A stretch of 64,000 bases of DNA, taken from NCBI RefSeq assembly GCF_001424985.1, contig NZ_LMDA01000025.1:124001-188000 (forward strand), in the 5' to 3' direction. Position 1 is the stretch's first letter. The number at the start of each line of letters is the position of its first letter. The notes beneath the pieces were generated by a model. The model did not search any database. It was given only the letters and a program-made list of their open reading frames with translations, and was not told the origin of the DNA. The translations under genes and the position numbers were made by a program. Positions 32,687 through 42,451 of the stretch are shown one piece after another. The DNA is from Rhizobium sp. Root1212 (GTDB taxonomy: Bacteria > Pseudomonadota > Alphaproteobacteria > Rhizobiales > Rhizobiaceae).

Positions 32687-33192
32687 GCTCTTTCGCTACC
32701 GCCATAAAAGGCCGGGTGATACGTCACCATGCCGAAGGCCGGGGCCGAGGACAAGGGCAAGGCCAGAAAATATTGCGGCGCACAATCCTGGAGTGTCAGA
32801 GCCGCATCGGCGCGGAAACCAAAACGTTCGTAAAAATGCGGATCGCCAGCCAGGACGCAGCCGGCAGCGCCGGTTTCCTTGAACCAGTCGAGGCCCTTTT
32901 TCGTAAGGGACGAGCCGATTCCCCTGCCCTGCCATGCGGGCAGAACCGAGATCGGGCCGAGCCCGAACCAGCCCTCGGCCCCGTTCTCGATCCCGACCGG
33001 GGAAAAGGCGATATGGCCGATCACCGCACCATCTTCCTCGGCAACGAAGGAGGCCGAAAGAACGCCCGCCTGCCGCAGGCGCTCGATGATGGCAGGCTCG
33101 CTGCCATCGCTGTGGGGATGGCCGTCGAAGGCGGCTCCGGTCAAGGCGTGGATTGCCGCCCGATCTTCATCCTCCTCCGCTCGAACGATCAT
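32683..33192 (-). CDS. GNAT-family N-acetyltransferase (YhbS-like)
   Basis: A 169-aa acetyltransferase. The acetyl-CoA motif reads GPISVLPAWQGRGIGSSLTKKGLDW, and the C-terminal part VLAGDPHFYERFGFRADAALTL is typical of the YhbS subgroup, for which the substrate is not known. It overlaps glmS upstream and DUF502 downstream by 4 bases each, giving a tightly coupled glmS-GNAT-DUF502 string. Position after glmS invites the idea of an amino-sugar substrate, but the motifs do not show that. Confidence 0.9.
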   Translation of the reverse strand: MIVRAEEDEDRAAIHALTGAAFDGHPHSDGSEPAIIERLRQAGVLSASFVAEEDGAVIGHIAFSPVGIENGAEGWFGLGPISVLPAWQGRGIGSSLTKKGLDWFKETGAAGCVLAGDPHFYERFGFRADAALTLQDCAPQYFLALPLSSAPAFGMVTYHPAFYGGSERA

Positions 33193-35015
33193 TCGACGGT
33201 GACCGATTTTGCCAGATTTCGCGGCTGGTCGACGTCGGTGCCCATGAAGACGGCCGTGTGATAAGCAAGCAGCTGGATCGGCAGTGAGAAGATCATCGGC
33301 GCGATGATCTCGTCGACATTCGGCAAGACGATGGTGCTCATCGTTTCGAGCTTGGAAGCGGCTGCCCCCTTCTCGTCGGTGATGAAGATGATCCGGCCGC
33401 CACGGGCGGCGACTTCCTGCATGTTCGAGACCGTCTTTTCGAAGAAGCGGTCATGTGGGGCGATGACGATGACCGGCATGTTTTCGTCGATCAGCGCGAT
33501 CGGGCCGTGTTTCAACTCGCCGGCGGCATAGCCTTCCGCGTGGATATAGGAGATTTCCTTGAGCTTCAGCGCGCCTTCCATGGCGAGCGGGAAGCTGGTG
33601 CCGCGGCCGAGATAAAGCACGTCGCTGCATTTCGACAGTTCACGCGCCAGGCTCTCCATCTTCGGCTGGATGGTGTTCAGCACCTTGGACATGATGCGCG
33701 GCATTTCCGCGAGATGGCGGACCAGCCGGTTTTCCTCCAGCTGCGAGATCGTGCCGCGCGCCCGTCCGGCGCCGATGGCGAGTGCGGCCAGAACCGAAAG
33801 CTGGCAGGTAAAGGCCTTGGTCGAGGCAACGCCGATCTCCGGCCCGGCCATGATCGGGAAGACGGCGTCGGATTCGCGGGCGATGGTCGATTCCCTGACA
33901 TTGACGACCGCGCCGATCTTCAGCCCCTCATCCTTGCAGTAACGCAGAGAAGCGAGCGTATCGGCCGTCTCGCCGGACTGGGAGATGAAAAGCGCGGCGG
34001 CATTCTTGGACAGCGGGATATCGCGGTAGCGGAATTCAGAGGCGACATCGGCTTCCACCGGCAGGCGGGCGTAGCGCTCGAACCAGTATTTGCCGACCAG
34101 GCCGGCGAGATAGGCCGTGCCGCAGGCCGAAAGGGCAAGGCTCTGCACCGAGGCGAAATCGATTGCCAATGCATTCGTGTTGATACGGTTCTCGATCAGA
34201 TCGACATAATGCCCAAGTGCGTGGGAAATCACTTCCGGCTGCTGGTAGATTTCCTTTTCCATGAAGTGGCGATGGTTCCCTTTGTCGACCATATAAGCGG
34301 CCGCAACCGAAACCTGCTTGGGACGTTCAACGCGATTTCCATCATGATCGAAGATCGCGACGCCCTTGCGGTCGAGGATCGCCCAGTCGCCATCGATCAG
34401 GTAGGTAATCTCATTGGTGAAGGGGGCGAGCGCAATGGCGTCGGAGCCCAGGAACATCTCGCCCTTGCCATAACCGACGGCCAGCGGCGGGCCGCTACGG
34501 GCAGCCATAATCGTATCGGGCAGATCATGGAAGAGCACGGCGAGTGCATAGGCGCCTGTCACCCGCTGCAGCATGGTCTGCATTGCCTGGCGCGGCTCCA
34601 TGCCGTCGCGGCGATAGCGGGCAAGCAACTGCGCCACGACTTCCGTATCCGTCTGGGTACTGAAGCTTGCGCCGGCCGCGATCAGTTCGTCCTTGATCTC
34701 GGAAAAGTTCTCGATGATGCCGTTGTGGACGACGGCGACGCCATCGGTGAAATGCGGATGGGCGTTTGTCTCGGTCGGCGCACCGTGGGTCGCCCAGCGG
34801 GTATGGGCGATGCCGATATCACCCGCAAGCGGTTCGGCATGAAGTTTGGTTTCGAGATTGAAGAGCTTGCCTTCCGCCCTTCGGCGCTCCAGCTTGCCGT
34901 CGCGGATAGTGGCGACGCCAGCGGAATCATAGCCGCGATATTCGAGCCGCTTCAGCGCATCCACAAGCCGCTCGGCTACCGGCCGATCACCGACGATGCC
35001 CACGATACCGCACAT
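33189..35015 (-). CDS. glmS: Glutamine-fructose-6-phosphate aminotransferase (isomerizing)
   Basis: Makes glucosamine-6-phosphate, the first step to UDP-GlcNAc. 608 aa. The start MCGIVGIVG exposes catalytic Cys after Met removal; residues 2-240 are the glutaminase domain (RWATHGAPTETNAHPH), followed by two SIS isomerase domains with SQSGETADTLASLRYC and the C-terminal LAKSVTVE. An in-frame upstream extension is rejected because the Cys must be N-terminal. Downstream of glmU on the same strand with a 216-base gap that probably holds its own promoter. Confidence 0.98.
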   Translation of the reverse strand: MCGIVGIVGDRPVAERLVDALKRLEYRGYDSAGVATIRDGKLERRRAEGKLFNLETKLHAEPLAGDIGIAHTRWATHGAPTETNAHPHFTDGVAVVHNGIIENFSEIKDELIAAGASFSTQTDTEVVAQLLARYRRDGMEPRQAMQTMLQRVTGAYALAVLFHDLPDTIMAARSGPPLAVGYGKGEMFLGSDAIALAPFTNEITYLIDGDWAILDRKGVAIFDHDGNRVERPKQVSVAAAYMVDKGNHRHFMEKEIYQQPEVISHALGHYVDLIENRINTNALAIDFASVQSLALSACGTAYLAGLVGKYWFERYARLPVEADVASEFRYRDIPLSKNAAALFISQSGETADTLASLRYCKDEGLKIGAVVNVRESTIARESDAVFPIMAGPEIGVASTKAFTCQLSVLAALAIGAGRARGTISQLEENRLVRHLAEMPRIMSKVLNTIQPKMESLARELSKCSDVLYLGRGTSFPLAMEGALKLKEISYIHAEGYAAGELKHGPIALIDENMPVIVIAPHDRFFEKTVSNMQEVAARGGRIIFITDEKGAAASKLETMSTIVLPNVDEIIAPMIFSLPIQLLAYHTAVFMGTDVDQPRNLAKSVTVE

Positions 35016-35231
35016 ATCTTTCTCCGCACTTCTGGCAGTCCCTGCCGCCGCTTTCCGCCCCAAACACCCCCGCTGGAAGCGTAAGGATGCAATAACACTC
35101 TGAATCTCTACATATTTTAGCCTTCGTATCCATTCAGATTTAAGGCGTAGCGCAGTGGTAGCCAATTTCCCGAAATGCACAATCGGGCCTGAACTCACTT
35201 TCAGTTTCAGATTTTAACAGCGCCCGAGCTG

Positions 35232-36599
35232 CTACTCGGCGCTGGTTTTCTTCCGTTCGGCCTTTTCCGCCAGATAACGCTCGCGCAGCAATTTTGCCCG
35301 ACCGGGCTTGATCGTCTGCTGCGCGCGGCCGAAAGCAACGGCATCGCCGGGCACGTCTTCGGTGATCACGCTGCCCGACGCGACCAGCGCGCCGTCGCCG
35401 ATCGACACCGGCGCGACCAGCGCCGAATTCGAGCCGATGAAGGCGTTCGCACCGATATTGGTGATGTGCTTGTTCACGCCATCGTAATTACAGGTGATGG
35501 TGCCCGCGCCGATGTTGGTTTTCGCGCCGACGAAGGCGTCGCCGATATAGGTCAGGTGGTTGACCTTGGCGCCTGCGCCGATCTCGGCCTTCTTGACCTC
35601 GCAGAAATTGCCGACCTTGGATTCGGGGCCGAGGTTTGCGCCGGGCCGCAGGCGTGCGTAGGGGCCGACGGTCGCATCCTTGCCGACGACCGCCCCTTCG
35701 AGATGCGAGAAAGCATGGATGACGGCGCCGGTTTCGATCGTGACGCCGGGACCGAAGACGACGTTCGGCTCGATCAGCACATCCGGCGCGATGGCCGTGT
35801 CATACGCCAGGAACACGGTTTCCGGCGCGATCATCGATACGCCCGACAGCATCAGCTCGTGGCGACGGCGGCGCTGCCAGACCGCCTCTATAGCGGCAAG
35901 CTCAGCGCGGTTGTTGCAGCCCATGAGTTCGGTTTCCGGCGCTGCGACCGCAATCGCCTTGCCGCCATTCGCCTGGGCGACCTCGACGATATCCGTGAGA
36001 TAGAATTCACCCTTGGCATTGGTGTTGCCGATCTTTGCCAGCAGCGACAGCGCCTTGCGGCCGTCGATCGCCATCAGGCCGCCGTTGCAATAGGTGATCT
36101 TCCTTTCCGCTTCGGTAGCATCCTTTTCCTCGCGGATCGCGACGAGCGCCCCGTCCTTGACGATCAGGCGGCCATAGCCGAACGGTTTTTCCGTTTCGAA
36201 GCCGATGACCACGACATCGTTGCCTTCGGCCAGGCCCTTTCGGGCGGCCTTCAGCGGTTCGGCCGTAACCAGCGGCGTGTCGCCGAAGACGACGAGGATA
36301 TCGTCATAGCCTTTTGCGATTGCCTCGCGGGCGGCGAGAACGGCATGTGCGGTGCCGAGCCGCTCCGTCTGCAGAAAGGCCGAAACCGTCATCTCGCCGC
36401 GGCGCGCCGCCTTTTCCACGACCTCCGCATCGCGGCCGAGGACAAGGGCTGCGGAGGAAATGCCGGCCTGCACCAGCGATTCCATCACATGGGCGATCAT
36501 CGGGCGCCCGGCGATCGGATGCAGCACCTTCGATAGGGATGACTTCATGCGGGTGCTTTCGCCCGCCGCAAGCACGATCGCCAGACATGAACGTTCCAT
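35232..36599 (-). CDS. glmU: Bifunctional GlcN-1-P acetyltransferase / GlcNAc-1-P uridyltransferase
   Basis: Final two steps to UDP-GlcNAc for peptidoglycan and LPS. 455 aa. N-terminal pyrophosphorylase: [20 protein letters not shown] with VFGDTPLV; C-terminal left-handed beta-helix with hexapeptide repeats ([42 protein letters not shown]). TTAAGGAGAAGCGGC just before the ATG is a strong ribosome site and fixes the start. The GxGTRMKS motif has Ser in place of the second Gly, which I believe is usual for rhizobia. Confidence 0.98.
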   Translation of the reverse strand: MERSCLAIVLAAGESTRMKSSLSKVLHPIAGRPMIAHVMESLVQAGISSAALVLGRDAEVVEKAARRGEMTVSAFLQTERLGTAHAVLAAREAIAKGYDDILVVFGDTPLVTAEPLKAARKGLAEGNDVVVIGFETEKPFGYGRLIVKDGALVAIREEKDATEAERKITYCNGGLMAIDGRKALSLLAKIGNTNAKGEFYLTDIVEVAQANGGKAIAVAAPETELMGCNNRAELAAIEAVWQRRRRHELMLSGVSMIAPETVFLAYDTAIAPDVLIEPNVVFGPGVTIETGAVIHAFSHLEGAVVGKDATVGPYARLRPGANLGPESKVGNFCEVKKAEIGAGAKVNHLTYIGDAFVGAKTNIGAGTITCNYDGVNKHITNIGANAFIGSNSALVAPVSIGDGALVASGSVITEDVPGDAVAFGRAQQTIKPGRAKLLRERYLAEKAERKKTSAE

Positions 36600-36820
36600 G
36601 CCGCTTCTCCTTAAATATCGCTGTCGGACGCGTCGCGGCGTCTCTGGATTGCCCGGTTCCATAGCAGGAAGAGATTGCAAGAACCATAATTCTCATCGCG
36701 GTTGAGGCCGTTAACCCGGCTAAAACCCGATCCTGCGATAAGGTTTCGATACCGATCACATCCGCCAGCACCGGCAGCGCGCTGAGACGGCGACGCCCCA
36801 AGGCGCGCAAGGAGATGAGA

Positions 36821-38569
36821 ATGCAGGTTTCGACCGGGCTCACGCCGGCCCTCGACCGCAAAGGCAGCCTGAAAACGATCGTTTTCAGCCCGATATTCTT
36901 TTTGATCGCCGTCGCCTTCGTTCTGGTGCCGCTGGCGCTTGTGAAAACCATCCCGATCCCGCTCGGCGCGATGTTCTGGGACCAGTATCTCTACATCGAC
37001 GCGGCGAATCGCATCGCCGACGGACAGGTGCCGGCGATCGATTTCTTCGCGCCGGCCGGAAGCCTCGGCTACTATCTCTTTGCCGGCTGGATAAAGCTGT
37101 TCCCGCAAGGGGCGATCCTGCTGCTTGCCAGCTGGTCGCTGCTGGCCGTGACCGCGCCGCTTCTCGCGCTGGTGCTCTACGACGTCCAAAAGCGGTCACA
37201 GACAGCGGCCTGGGCGCTGATGCTGCCCTTCCTGTTCTTCTCGCTCCTGCCCTTCAATACCGGAGACTTCTATCCGTTTCCCGGAACGGACGGTTTCGGC
37301 ATCTATAACCGGCAGGTCAGCCAGTTGCTCTATGTGCTGGCGGCAGCACTTTGCTTTGTGCGCGCGCCGGTTCTGCTCGGTATCGTGGTGGCGCTGGCAA
37401 TGCTCGCCCTGCTGTTCATCAAGGTCACGGGCGTCGTCTCAGGCGTGCTTCTGTGCCTGATGGCCTTTGTCGCCGGTCGCCTGCCCTTCCGCGTCGCGCT
37501 GTTCGCCGGCCTTGCCTTCTTCCTGTCCATCGGCCTTCTCGAAATCACCACAGGCATCGTCTCGGCCTACGCCGAAGACATGACCGCCCTGCTCATCCTG
37601 AACGACACAAGCTTCGTACCGCGGCTTCTGCAGGGGGCCTCGATCAATTTCGGCATCCTGGCCTGCGCCGGACTTCTCGCGGTGTTCCTGCTGATCGCCG
37701 ACCGCCGCGACGTCGCGGCCGACTGGCGCGCCTTCCGTCAGACCCCGACCGCCGCGAGTTTCTCGAAGCTTTTCGATCAGGACTGGCTGTGGCTTGCCGT
37801 CTTCCTCATTGCCGGCCTTCTCTTCGAAAGCCAGAACACCGGCAGCCAGGCCTTCATCTTTCTCTGGCCGCTGGTGCTGGCGATCCTGATCCGCGCCTAT
37901 CGCAGCCACGGCCCTTCCCCGGCTTTCGCCGCCGTCGGCGTGCTGGCCATGGCCAGCATGCTGCCACCGGTCGTGATCGTCGTTCAGAAGGCGGCGCGGT
38001 CGGCAGTCGGCAGCCTCGTCGACGTCGTCCTGCAAAACCGCAACCTGAAAACCTTCGGCGCCGTTTCGCTGCGTCCGGTTTTCGTGACACGGGCGGAGCG
38101 CATGCTCTCGAACTACGTCGCCCATCGCGAAACCTATGAGGCAATCGTCCAGTCGGGCGAGCTGCCGGCAAACCTGCTCTATAGCGATTTCGACTTCTAC
38201 TGGCTGTGGATGCAGACGATGGCCGACGCGATCGACGCCATCCGGGCCTATGAGACGGCCGGAAACGTGCGTTTCGATACGATCATGTCGATCGATTTCA
38301 CCAATACGTTTCCATGGCTGATGGACCGGCGCGCACCGCATGCGATCACCATCGGCGCCGACCCGTTCCGCGCCGTGCCGCCGCCGGATGACAAGGTCGC
38401 CGCGGCCGTCGCGGCCGTCGATCTCGCTCTTCTGCCGACATGCCCGCCGACGACCGGGCGCGCGGCGCTGCTGCGTCTTTACGAGCCGTTCCTGAAACAG
38501 GGGCACACGCGCATCCAGCTCACCGGCTGCTACGACGCGTTCGTGCGCAACGAGCTGCTGGCGAAATAA
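36821..38569 (+). CDS. Large integral membrane protein, possible GT-C-like fold
   Basis: A 582-aa protein with about ten hydrophobic spans between residues 20 and 400, then a soluble C-terminal domain of roughly 180 residues. The first loop after helix one, DQYLYIDAANRIADGQVPAIDFF, and FFAPAGSLGYYLFAG resemble the acidic first loop of GT-C glycosyltransferases; this is a suggestion only. AAGGAG is placed 6 bases before the second ATG at 36821, so I use that rather than the ATG directly abutting it. The C-terminal half ends with a Cys-containing tail (LTGCYDAFVRNELLAK). Divergent from glmU; convergent with the Na/Pi gene. Confidence 0.75.
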   Translation: MQVSTGLTPALDRKGSLKTIVFSPIFFLIAVAFVLVPLALVKTIPIPLGAMFWDQYLYIDAANRIADGQVPAIDFFAPAGSLGYYLFAGWIKLFPQGAILLLASWSLLAVTAPLLALVLYDVQKRSQTAAWALMLPFLFFSLLPFNTGDFYPFPGTDGFGIYNRQVSQLLYVLAAALCFVRAPVLLGIVVALAMLALLFIKVTGVVSGVLLCLMAFVAGRLPFRVALFAGLAFFLSIGLLEITTGIVSAYAEDMTALLILNDTSFVPRLLQGASINFGILACAGLLAVFLLIADRRDVAADWRAFRQTPTAASFSKLFDQDWLWLAVFLIAGLLFESQNTGSQAFIFLWPLVLAILIRAYRSHGPSPAFAAVGVLAMASMLPPVVIVVQKAARSAVGSLVDVVLQNRNLKTFGAVSLRPVFVTRAERMLSNYVAHRETYEAIVQSGELPANLLYSDFDFYWLWMQTMADAIDAIRAYETAGNVRFDTIMSIDFTNTFPWLMDRRAPHAITIGADPFRAVPPPDDKVAAAVAAVDLALLPTCPPTTGRAALLRLYEPFLKQGHTRIQLTGCYDAFVRNELLAK

Positions 38570-38572
38570 GGT

Positions 38573-40216
38573 CTACTCCGGCAGCAGGCGGCTTTCGGAG
38601 AGAAGACCGCTTTCATCGAGAATCGGATAGGCGACCGAAACGACATGGGCATTGATCCGCTTCAGGTCGCGCAGCATGTCGAGATGAAGCGTGCTGGTCT
38701 GCAGGCTATCCGTGCGCCCGTCGCGCAGCCGCTCCAGATGGCGCTCGGACGAGCGCTTTTCCATGTGGCGAACGCTGACCTTGACCTCGACCAAATGACG
38801 GGCGAGATCGGCATTACGGGTTACGAAAATCGTCTGGGCGATGCGCAGGTTGTCGATGGTCAGGTTGAAGAGGCTCTTCAGTTCCTGATAGCCTTCCTCC
38901 GAAAACGTCAGGCCGCCGTTGACCTTCTTCGTCACCTGATCGACCAGGCCCTTTTCGATGATATCGCCGATGTGCTCCAGATTGATGGCGTAATCGATGA
39001 TGACGATCGAGCGGCGGCCGTTTTCCTCATCGAGGCCACCTCGGCCGAGGCGGGAAAGATAGATCTTCACCTCCTGCTGCAACCGGTCAACCTCGCCTTC
39101 GAGCTTCGGCACGTCGCGCAGCGGGTCGAGATTATTGCTGTTGAAGGCGTCCATGGTGTGGATCAGCATGGATTCGATCAGGTCGCCGACCCGCAGCACT
39201 TCACGCGTCGCGCCGGAAAGGGCGATCACCGGCGTCGCCAACGCCTTTTCGTCAAGGAAACGAGGCCCCGCCTCCGGTTTTACCTCATCCGGGAAGATTT
39301 TCAGCATGACACTGGAAAGCAGCGGCGAAAACGGCCAGGCGAGGATGGCGAGCGCGACATTGAAGGCAAGGTGAATATCGACCGGCAGGCTTTGCGCCGG
39401 GACGTGCAGGCTCTGCAACAACTCGGACAGCAAAGGCGCGGCCGGCAGCGCGATAACGCAGCCGATGGCGCGCACCAGCAGGTTTCCGGCCGTGACGCGC
39501 CGCGCGGCAGGCGTTGCCCTGAGCGTCGCCACGAGCGGCGGCACGGCGCCGCCGAGGTTCGCACCCAGCACCAGCGCCACCGTCAACTCCGAGGATAGCG
39601 TCTGCGTGGCCGACAGCGACAGGATCAGCACCACGACGGCAAGGCTGGACGACGAAAGGAAGGCAAGCACCGCGGCGAAGATCATGGCAACGGGCAGTGC
39701 GCCGCCGAGCAGGCCGATGAAGGCGCCGAGCGCGGGCGAATCCCGCATCGGCTCCGTGGCGAGGCCGAGCAGATGCAGTGACAGCAACATCAGGCCGATG
39801 CCGACGAGCGCGGCGCCGCCGCCCTGCCGGGCGCTGGAGCGGCTGCTGCGATGCAGGATCACGCCCGCCAGGATGAGCAGCGGCGACAGCCACTCGACGC
39901 CGCGCGACACGATCCAGGCCGTGACCGCCGTGCCCACATTGGCGCCGAGAAGCACGATCTGCGCCATGCGCGCCTGCACCAGCCCCTTTTCGACGAAGGA
40001 GGTGATCATCAGCGCCGTTGCGGTGGAACTCTGCAGTGCGACGGTTGCGACGAAGCCGCCGAAGAAGGAGCGCAGCGAGCCGCTGGTGCCGCGCGCCAGC
40101 CCGGTGCGCAGCTTGATGCCGAAGGCACGCGTCACCCCGTCCTTGACCTGCGACAGGCCGAACAAAAGAAGCGCGATCGCGCCGAACAGGTTTATCATGA
40201 TCACGGTCGAGCCCAT
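38573..40216 (-). CDS. Na+/phosphate cotransporter with PhoU-like tail
   Basis: A 547-aa NptA/PNaS-family protein. The N-terminal 330 residues hold two inverted repeats with eight or more spans; the first carries LQSSTATALMITSFV and GANVGTAVTAW, the second FLSSSSLAVVVLIL and GANLGGAVPPL, so the second repeat has Leu where the usual Gln of QSSS stands. Residues about 345-547 form a PhoU-like helical domain (DLIESMLIHTMDAFN, INLEHIGDIIEKGL). Start choice is uncertain: AGGAGG lies 2 bases before an in-frame GTG at 40228 and 14 before this ATG. Opposes the unknown membrane gene with a 3-base gap. Confidence 0.9.
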   Translation of the reverse strand: MGSTVIMINLFGAIALLLFGLSQVKDGVTRAFGIKLRTGLARGTSGSLRSFFGGFVATVALQSSTATALMITSFVEKGLVQARMAQIVLLGANVGTAVTAWIVSRGVEWLSPLLILAGVILHRSSRSSARQGGGAALVGIGLMLLSLHLLGLATEPMRDSPALGAFIGLLGGALPVAMIFAAVLAFLSSSSLAVVVLILSLSATQTLSSELTVALVLGANLGGAVPPLVATLRATPAARRVTAGNLLVRAIGCVIALPAAPLLSELLQSLHVPAQSLPVDIHLAFNVALAILAWPFSPLLSSVMLKIFPDEVKPEAGPRFLDEKALATPVIALSGATREVLRVGDLIESMLIHTMDAFNSNNLDPLRDVPKLEGEVDRLQQEVKIYLSRLGRGGLDEENGRRSIVIIDYAINLEHIGDIIEKGLVDQVTKKVNGGLTFSEEGYQELKSLFNLTIDNLRIAQTIFVTRNADLARHLVEVKVSVRHMEKRSSERHLERLRDGRTDSLQTSTLHLDMLRDLKRINAHVVSVAYPILDESGLLSESRLLPE

Positions 40217-40549
40217 GGGCTGGTCCACTGCCTCCTGCTTGCGATCACCTTGCCGGCGATTCGCCCCCCCCTAACCATCTTCATCACCGGCGATATCTGC
40301 GCAACTGCCTGCGGTACAGCCATTTTTTGAAAGATATTCGATTGCCGGCTAAACTTTCCGACAGATTGCGACCTGTGTGCGGCGGATATGCGGCTATCAC
40401 CCGCGCAAGCCTTCGCGATGCCCCGGTATGCGCCGGTTACACGCGATTTTTGAGCCTTCCGATACTTCTCATCCGTTCGGCTTTGTTTTAAGGAACGGGA
40501 CCACTCGTCATCCGACGGTCACGAAATACCATTGAGGTTATGCAATCCG
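40217..40549. other. Intergenic region between Na/Pi gene and ppiD
   Basis: Holds the divergent promoters of the cotransporter and the ppiD-trp-moa operon. It contains the possible GTG start and AGGAGG site of the cotransporter at its left end and a run of eight C residues near 40262. I find no small gene, RNA or convincing promoter hexamers. Confidence 0.5.
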
Positions 40550-42439
40550 ATGCTCGAAATCCTGAGAACCGCCTCGAAGACCTGGGTCTTCAAGGGCTTG
40601 TTGATCCTTCTTGTGGTCTCCTTCGGCATCTGGGGTGCGCGGACATCGATCGTTCAGTCGGGCTCGGACGCGGTCGTCACGGTCGGCGACGTCAAAGTCT
40701 CGCCCGGCGATTTCCGTCTCGCCTATGAGCGCCAGGTCGCCCAGCTTTCCCGCCAGTTCGGCACGCGGCTGACGCGCGAGCAGGCCCGCGCCTTCGGCGT
40801 CGAAGCCCAGGTCTATTCGCAGCTCGTCGCCGGCGCGACGCTCGACCAGCTGTCCGACGACATGAGCCTCGGGCTTTCGCAGGACCGTCTCGCCGCGCTG
40901 ATCGCCGACGATCCGGCGTTCCACGGCGTCAACGGCCAGTTCGACCGCCTGACCTTCTCCAGCGTGCTGCGCAATGCCGGCCTGCGGGAGCAGGATTACA
41001 TCAACAATCGCAGCCAGGTCGCCGTGCGCTCGCAGGTCGTCGAGGCTCTCTCCGACGGTTATACGGCCCCGAAAATCCTCGTCGATGCCCTGCGCCAGTA
41101 TCGTAACGAAGCGCGCGACGTCGATTACCTGCTGCTGTCCAATGCCAATATCGACCCGATCAAGGCCCCGGCCGACGAAGTGCTCGCCCCCTGGTTCGAA
41201 ACCCACAAGGCCGAATACCGCGCCCCGGAATTCCGCCGCATCTCCTATGTGAAGCTTGAGCCGTCCGACATCGCGGATGCAAAGACGGTGACCGACGACG
41301 AAATTCGCGCCGATTACGACCGCCGCAAGGACAGCTTCCGCACCGCCGAAACCCGCACGATCGAACAGCTTGCCTTCCCCTCGCGCGAAGCTGCTGATGC
41401 CGCTGCCGCGAAGCTTGCCGCCGGCACCTCCTTCGACGATCTGGTTGCCGAACAGGGCAAGACCAGCGGCGATGTTCTGCTCGGTGATTTCACCCGCGAC
41501 CGCGTGCCGGACGCCAAGATCGGCGATGCCGCCTTTGCCGTTACGCTGGAAGGCAACGTCACGCCGGTCGTCGACGGCTCCTTCGGCCCGGTCATCCTGC
41601 GCATCACCAACATCAAGCCGGAAACGGTTCGCAGCTTCGACGACGTTAAGGAAGAGCTTCGCCAGGAGCTTGCGCTTTCCAACGCCGGCAATGAAATCAT
41701 GGGCATCCACGACAAGTTCGAAGACGCACGCGTTTCCGGCGCCAGCATGCAGGAAGCGGCAAGTCAGAGCGGCCTGAAGCTCGTCACCGTCAATGCGATC
41801 GATGCTCGCGGTAACGATCAGGACGGCGAACCGGTTGCCGGCATTCCGGAAGCCAAGTCGCTGCTGGAGGAAGCCTTCAAGGCTGACGTCGGCGGCGAAA
41901 CCCTGCCGGTCAATCTCGGCCGTGACGGTTACGTCTGGTTCGATGTCGAGGAAATCACTCCGGCGCGCGACCGCACGCTGGACGAGGCCCGCGAAAAGGT
42001 CGTGGCCGACTGGACCGCCGAGCAGCAGCGCAAGGCGCTTGCCGCCAAGGCTGAAGAGCTGAAGGTCCGCGTCCAGAAGGGCGAGACGCTGGCGACCATC
42101 GCGACCGAACTCGGCATTGCCGTCGAAACCAAGACCGGCCTTCGCCGCGCTTCCGACGATGCGGCCTTCAGCCCGGCTGCGGTGACCGCCGCGTTCAGTG
42201 GCCCAGAAGGTACCGTTGCCAACGCAACCGGCGTCGGTGGCGACGGCCAGATCCTCTTGAAGGTCACCTCCGTCAATGAAGACAACATGGTCGACGCGCT
42301 CGACAACGAAGACCGGCAGATCGACGCCGTCGCCCGCGCCAGCGGTGACGACATCCTCGACCAGATGGTCACCGAGCTGCAGACCGGCTATGGCGTCTCG
42401 ATCAACCAGCAGCTCGCCGAAACCGCGCTAAACCGCTAA
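40550..42439 (+). CDS. Periplasmic folding chaperone PpiD-like (SurA_N/parvulin)
   Basis: A 629-aa protein anchored by one N-terminal transmembrane helix (VFKGLLILLVVSFGIWGA, about residues 12-30) followed by a SurA-N type chaperone region (DFRLAYERQVAQLSRQFGTRLT), a parvulin-type PPIC domain around residues 240-370 (ETRTIEQLAFPSREAADAAA), and a long helical C-terminus. This is the PpiD/SurA_N_3 architecture for assisting exported proteins at the translocon. An in-frame TTG six codons upstream is an alternative start. First gene of a tight operon; trpD follows after 12 bases. Confidence 0.9.
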   Translation: MLEILRTASKTWVFKGLLILLVVSFGIWGARTSIVQSGSDAVVTVGDVKVSPGDFRLAYERQVAQLSRQFGTRLTREQARAFGVEAQVYSQLVAGATLDQLSDDMSLGLSQDRLAALIADDPAFHGVNGQFDRLTFSSVLRNAGLREQDYINNRSQVAVRSQVVEALSDGYTAPKILVDALRQYRNEARDVDYLLLSNANIDPIKAPADEVLAPWFETHKAEYRAPEFRRISYVKLEPSDIADAKTVTDDEIRADYDRRKDSFRTAETRTIEQLAFPSREAADAAAAKLAAGTSFDDLVAEQGKTSGDVLLGDFTRDRVPDAKIGDAAFAVTLEGNVTPVVDGSFGPVILRITNIKPETVRSFDDVKEELRQELALSNAGNEIMGIHDKFEDARVSGASMQEAASQSGLKLVTVNAIDARGNDQDGEPVAGIPEAKSLLEEAFKADVGGETLPVNLGRDGYVWFDVEEITPARDRTLDEAREKVVADWTAEQQRKALAAKAEELKVRVQKGETLATIATELGIAVETKTGLRRASDDAAFSPAAVTAAFSGPEGTVANATGVGGDGQILLKVTSVNEDNMVDALDNEDRQIDAVARASGDDILDQMVTELQTGYGVSINQQLAETALNR

Positions 42440-42451
42440 AAGGATGTTCCC

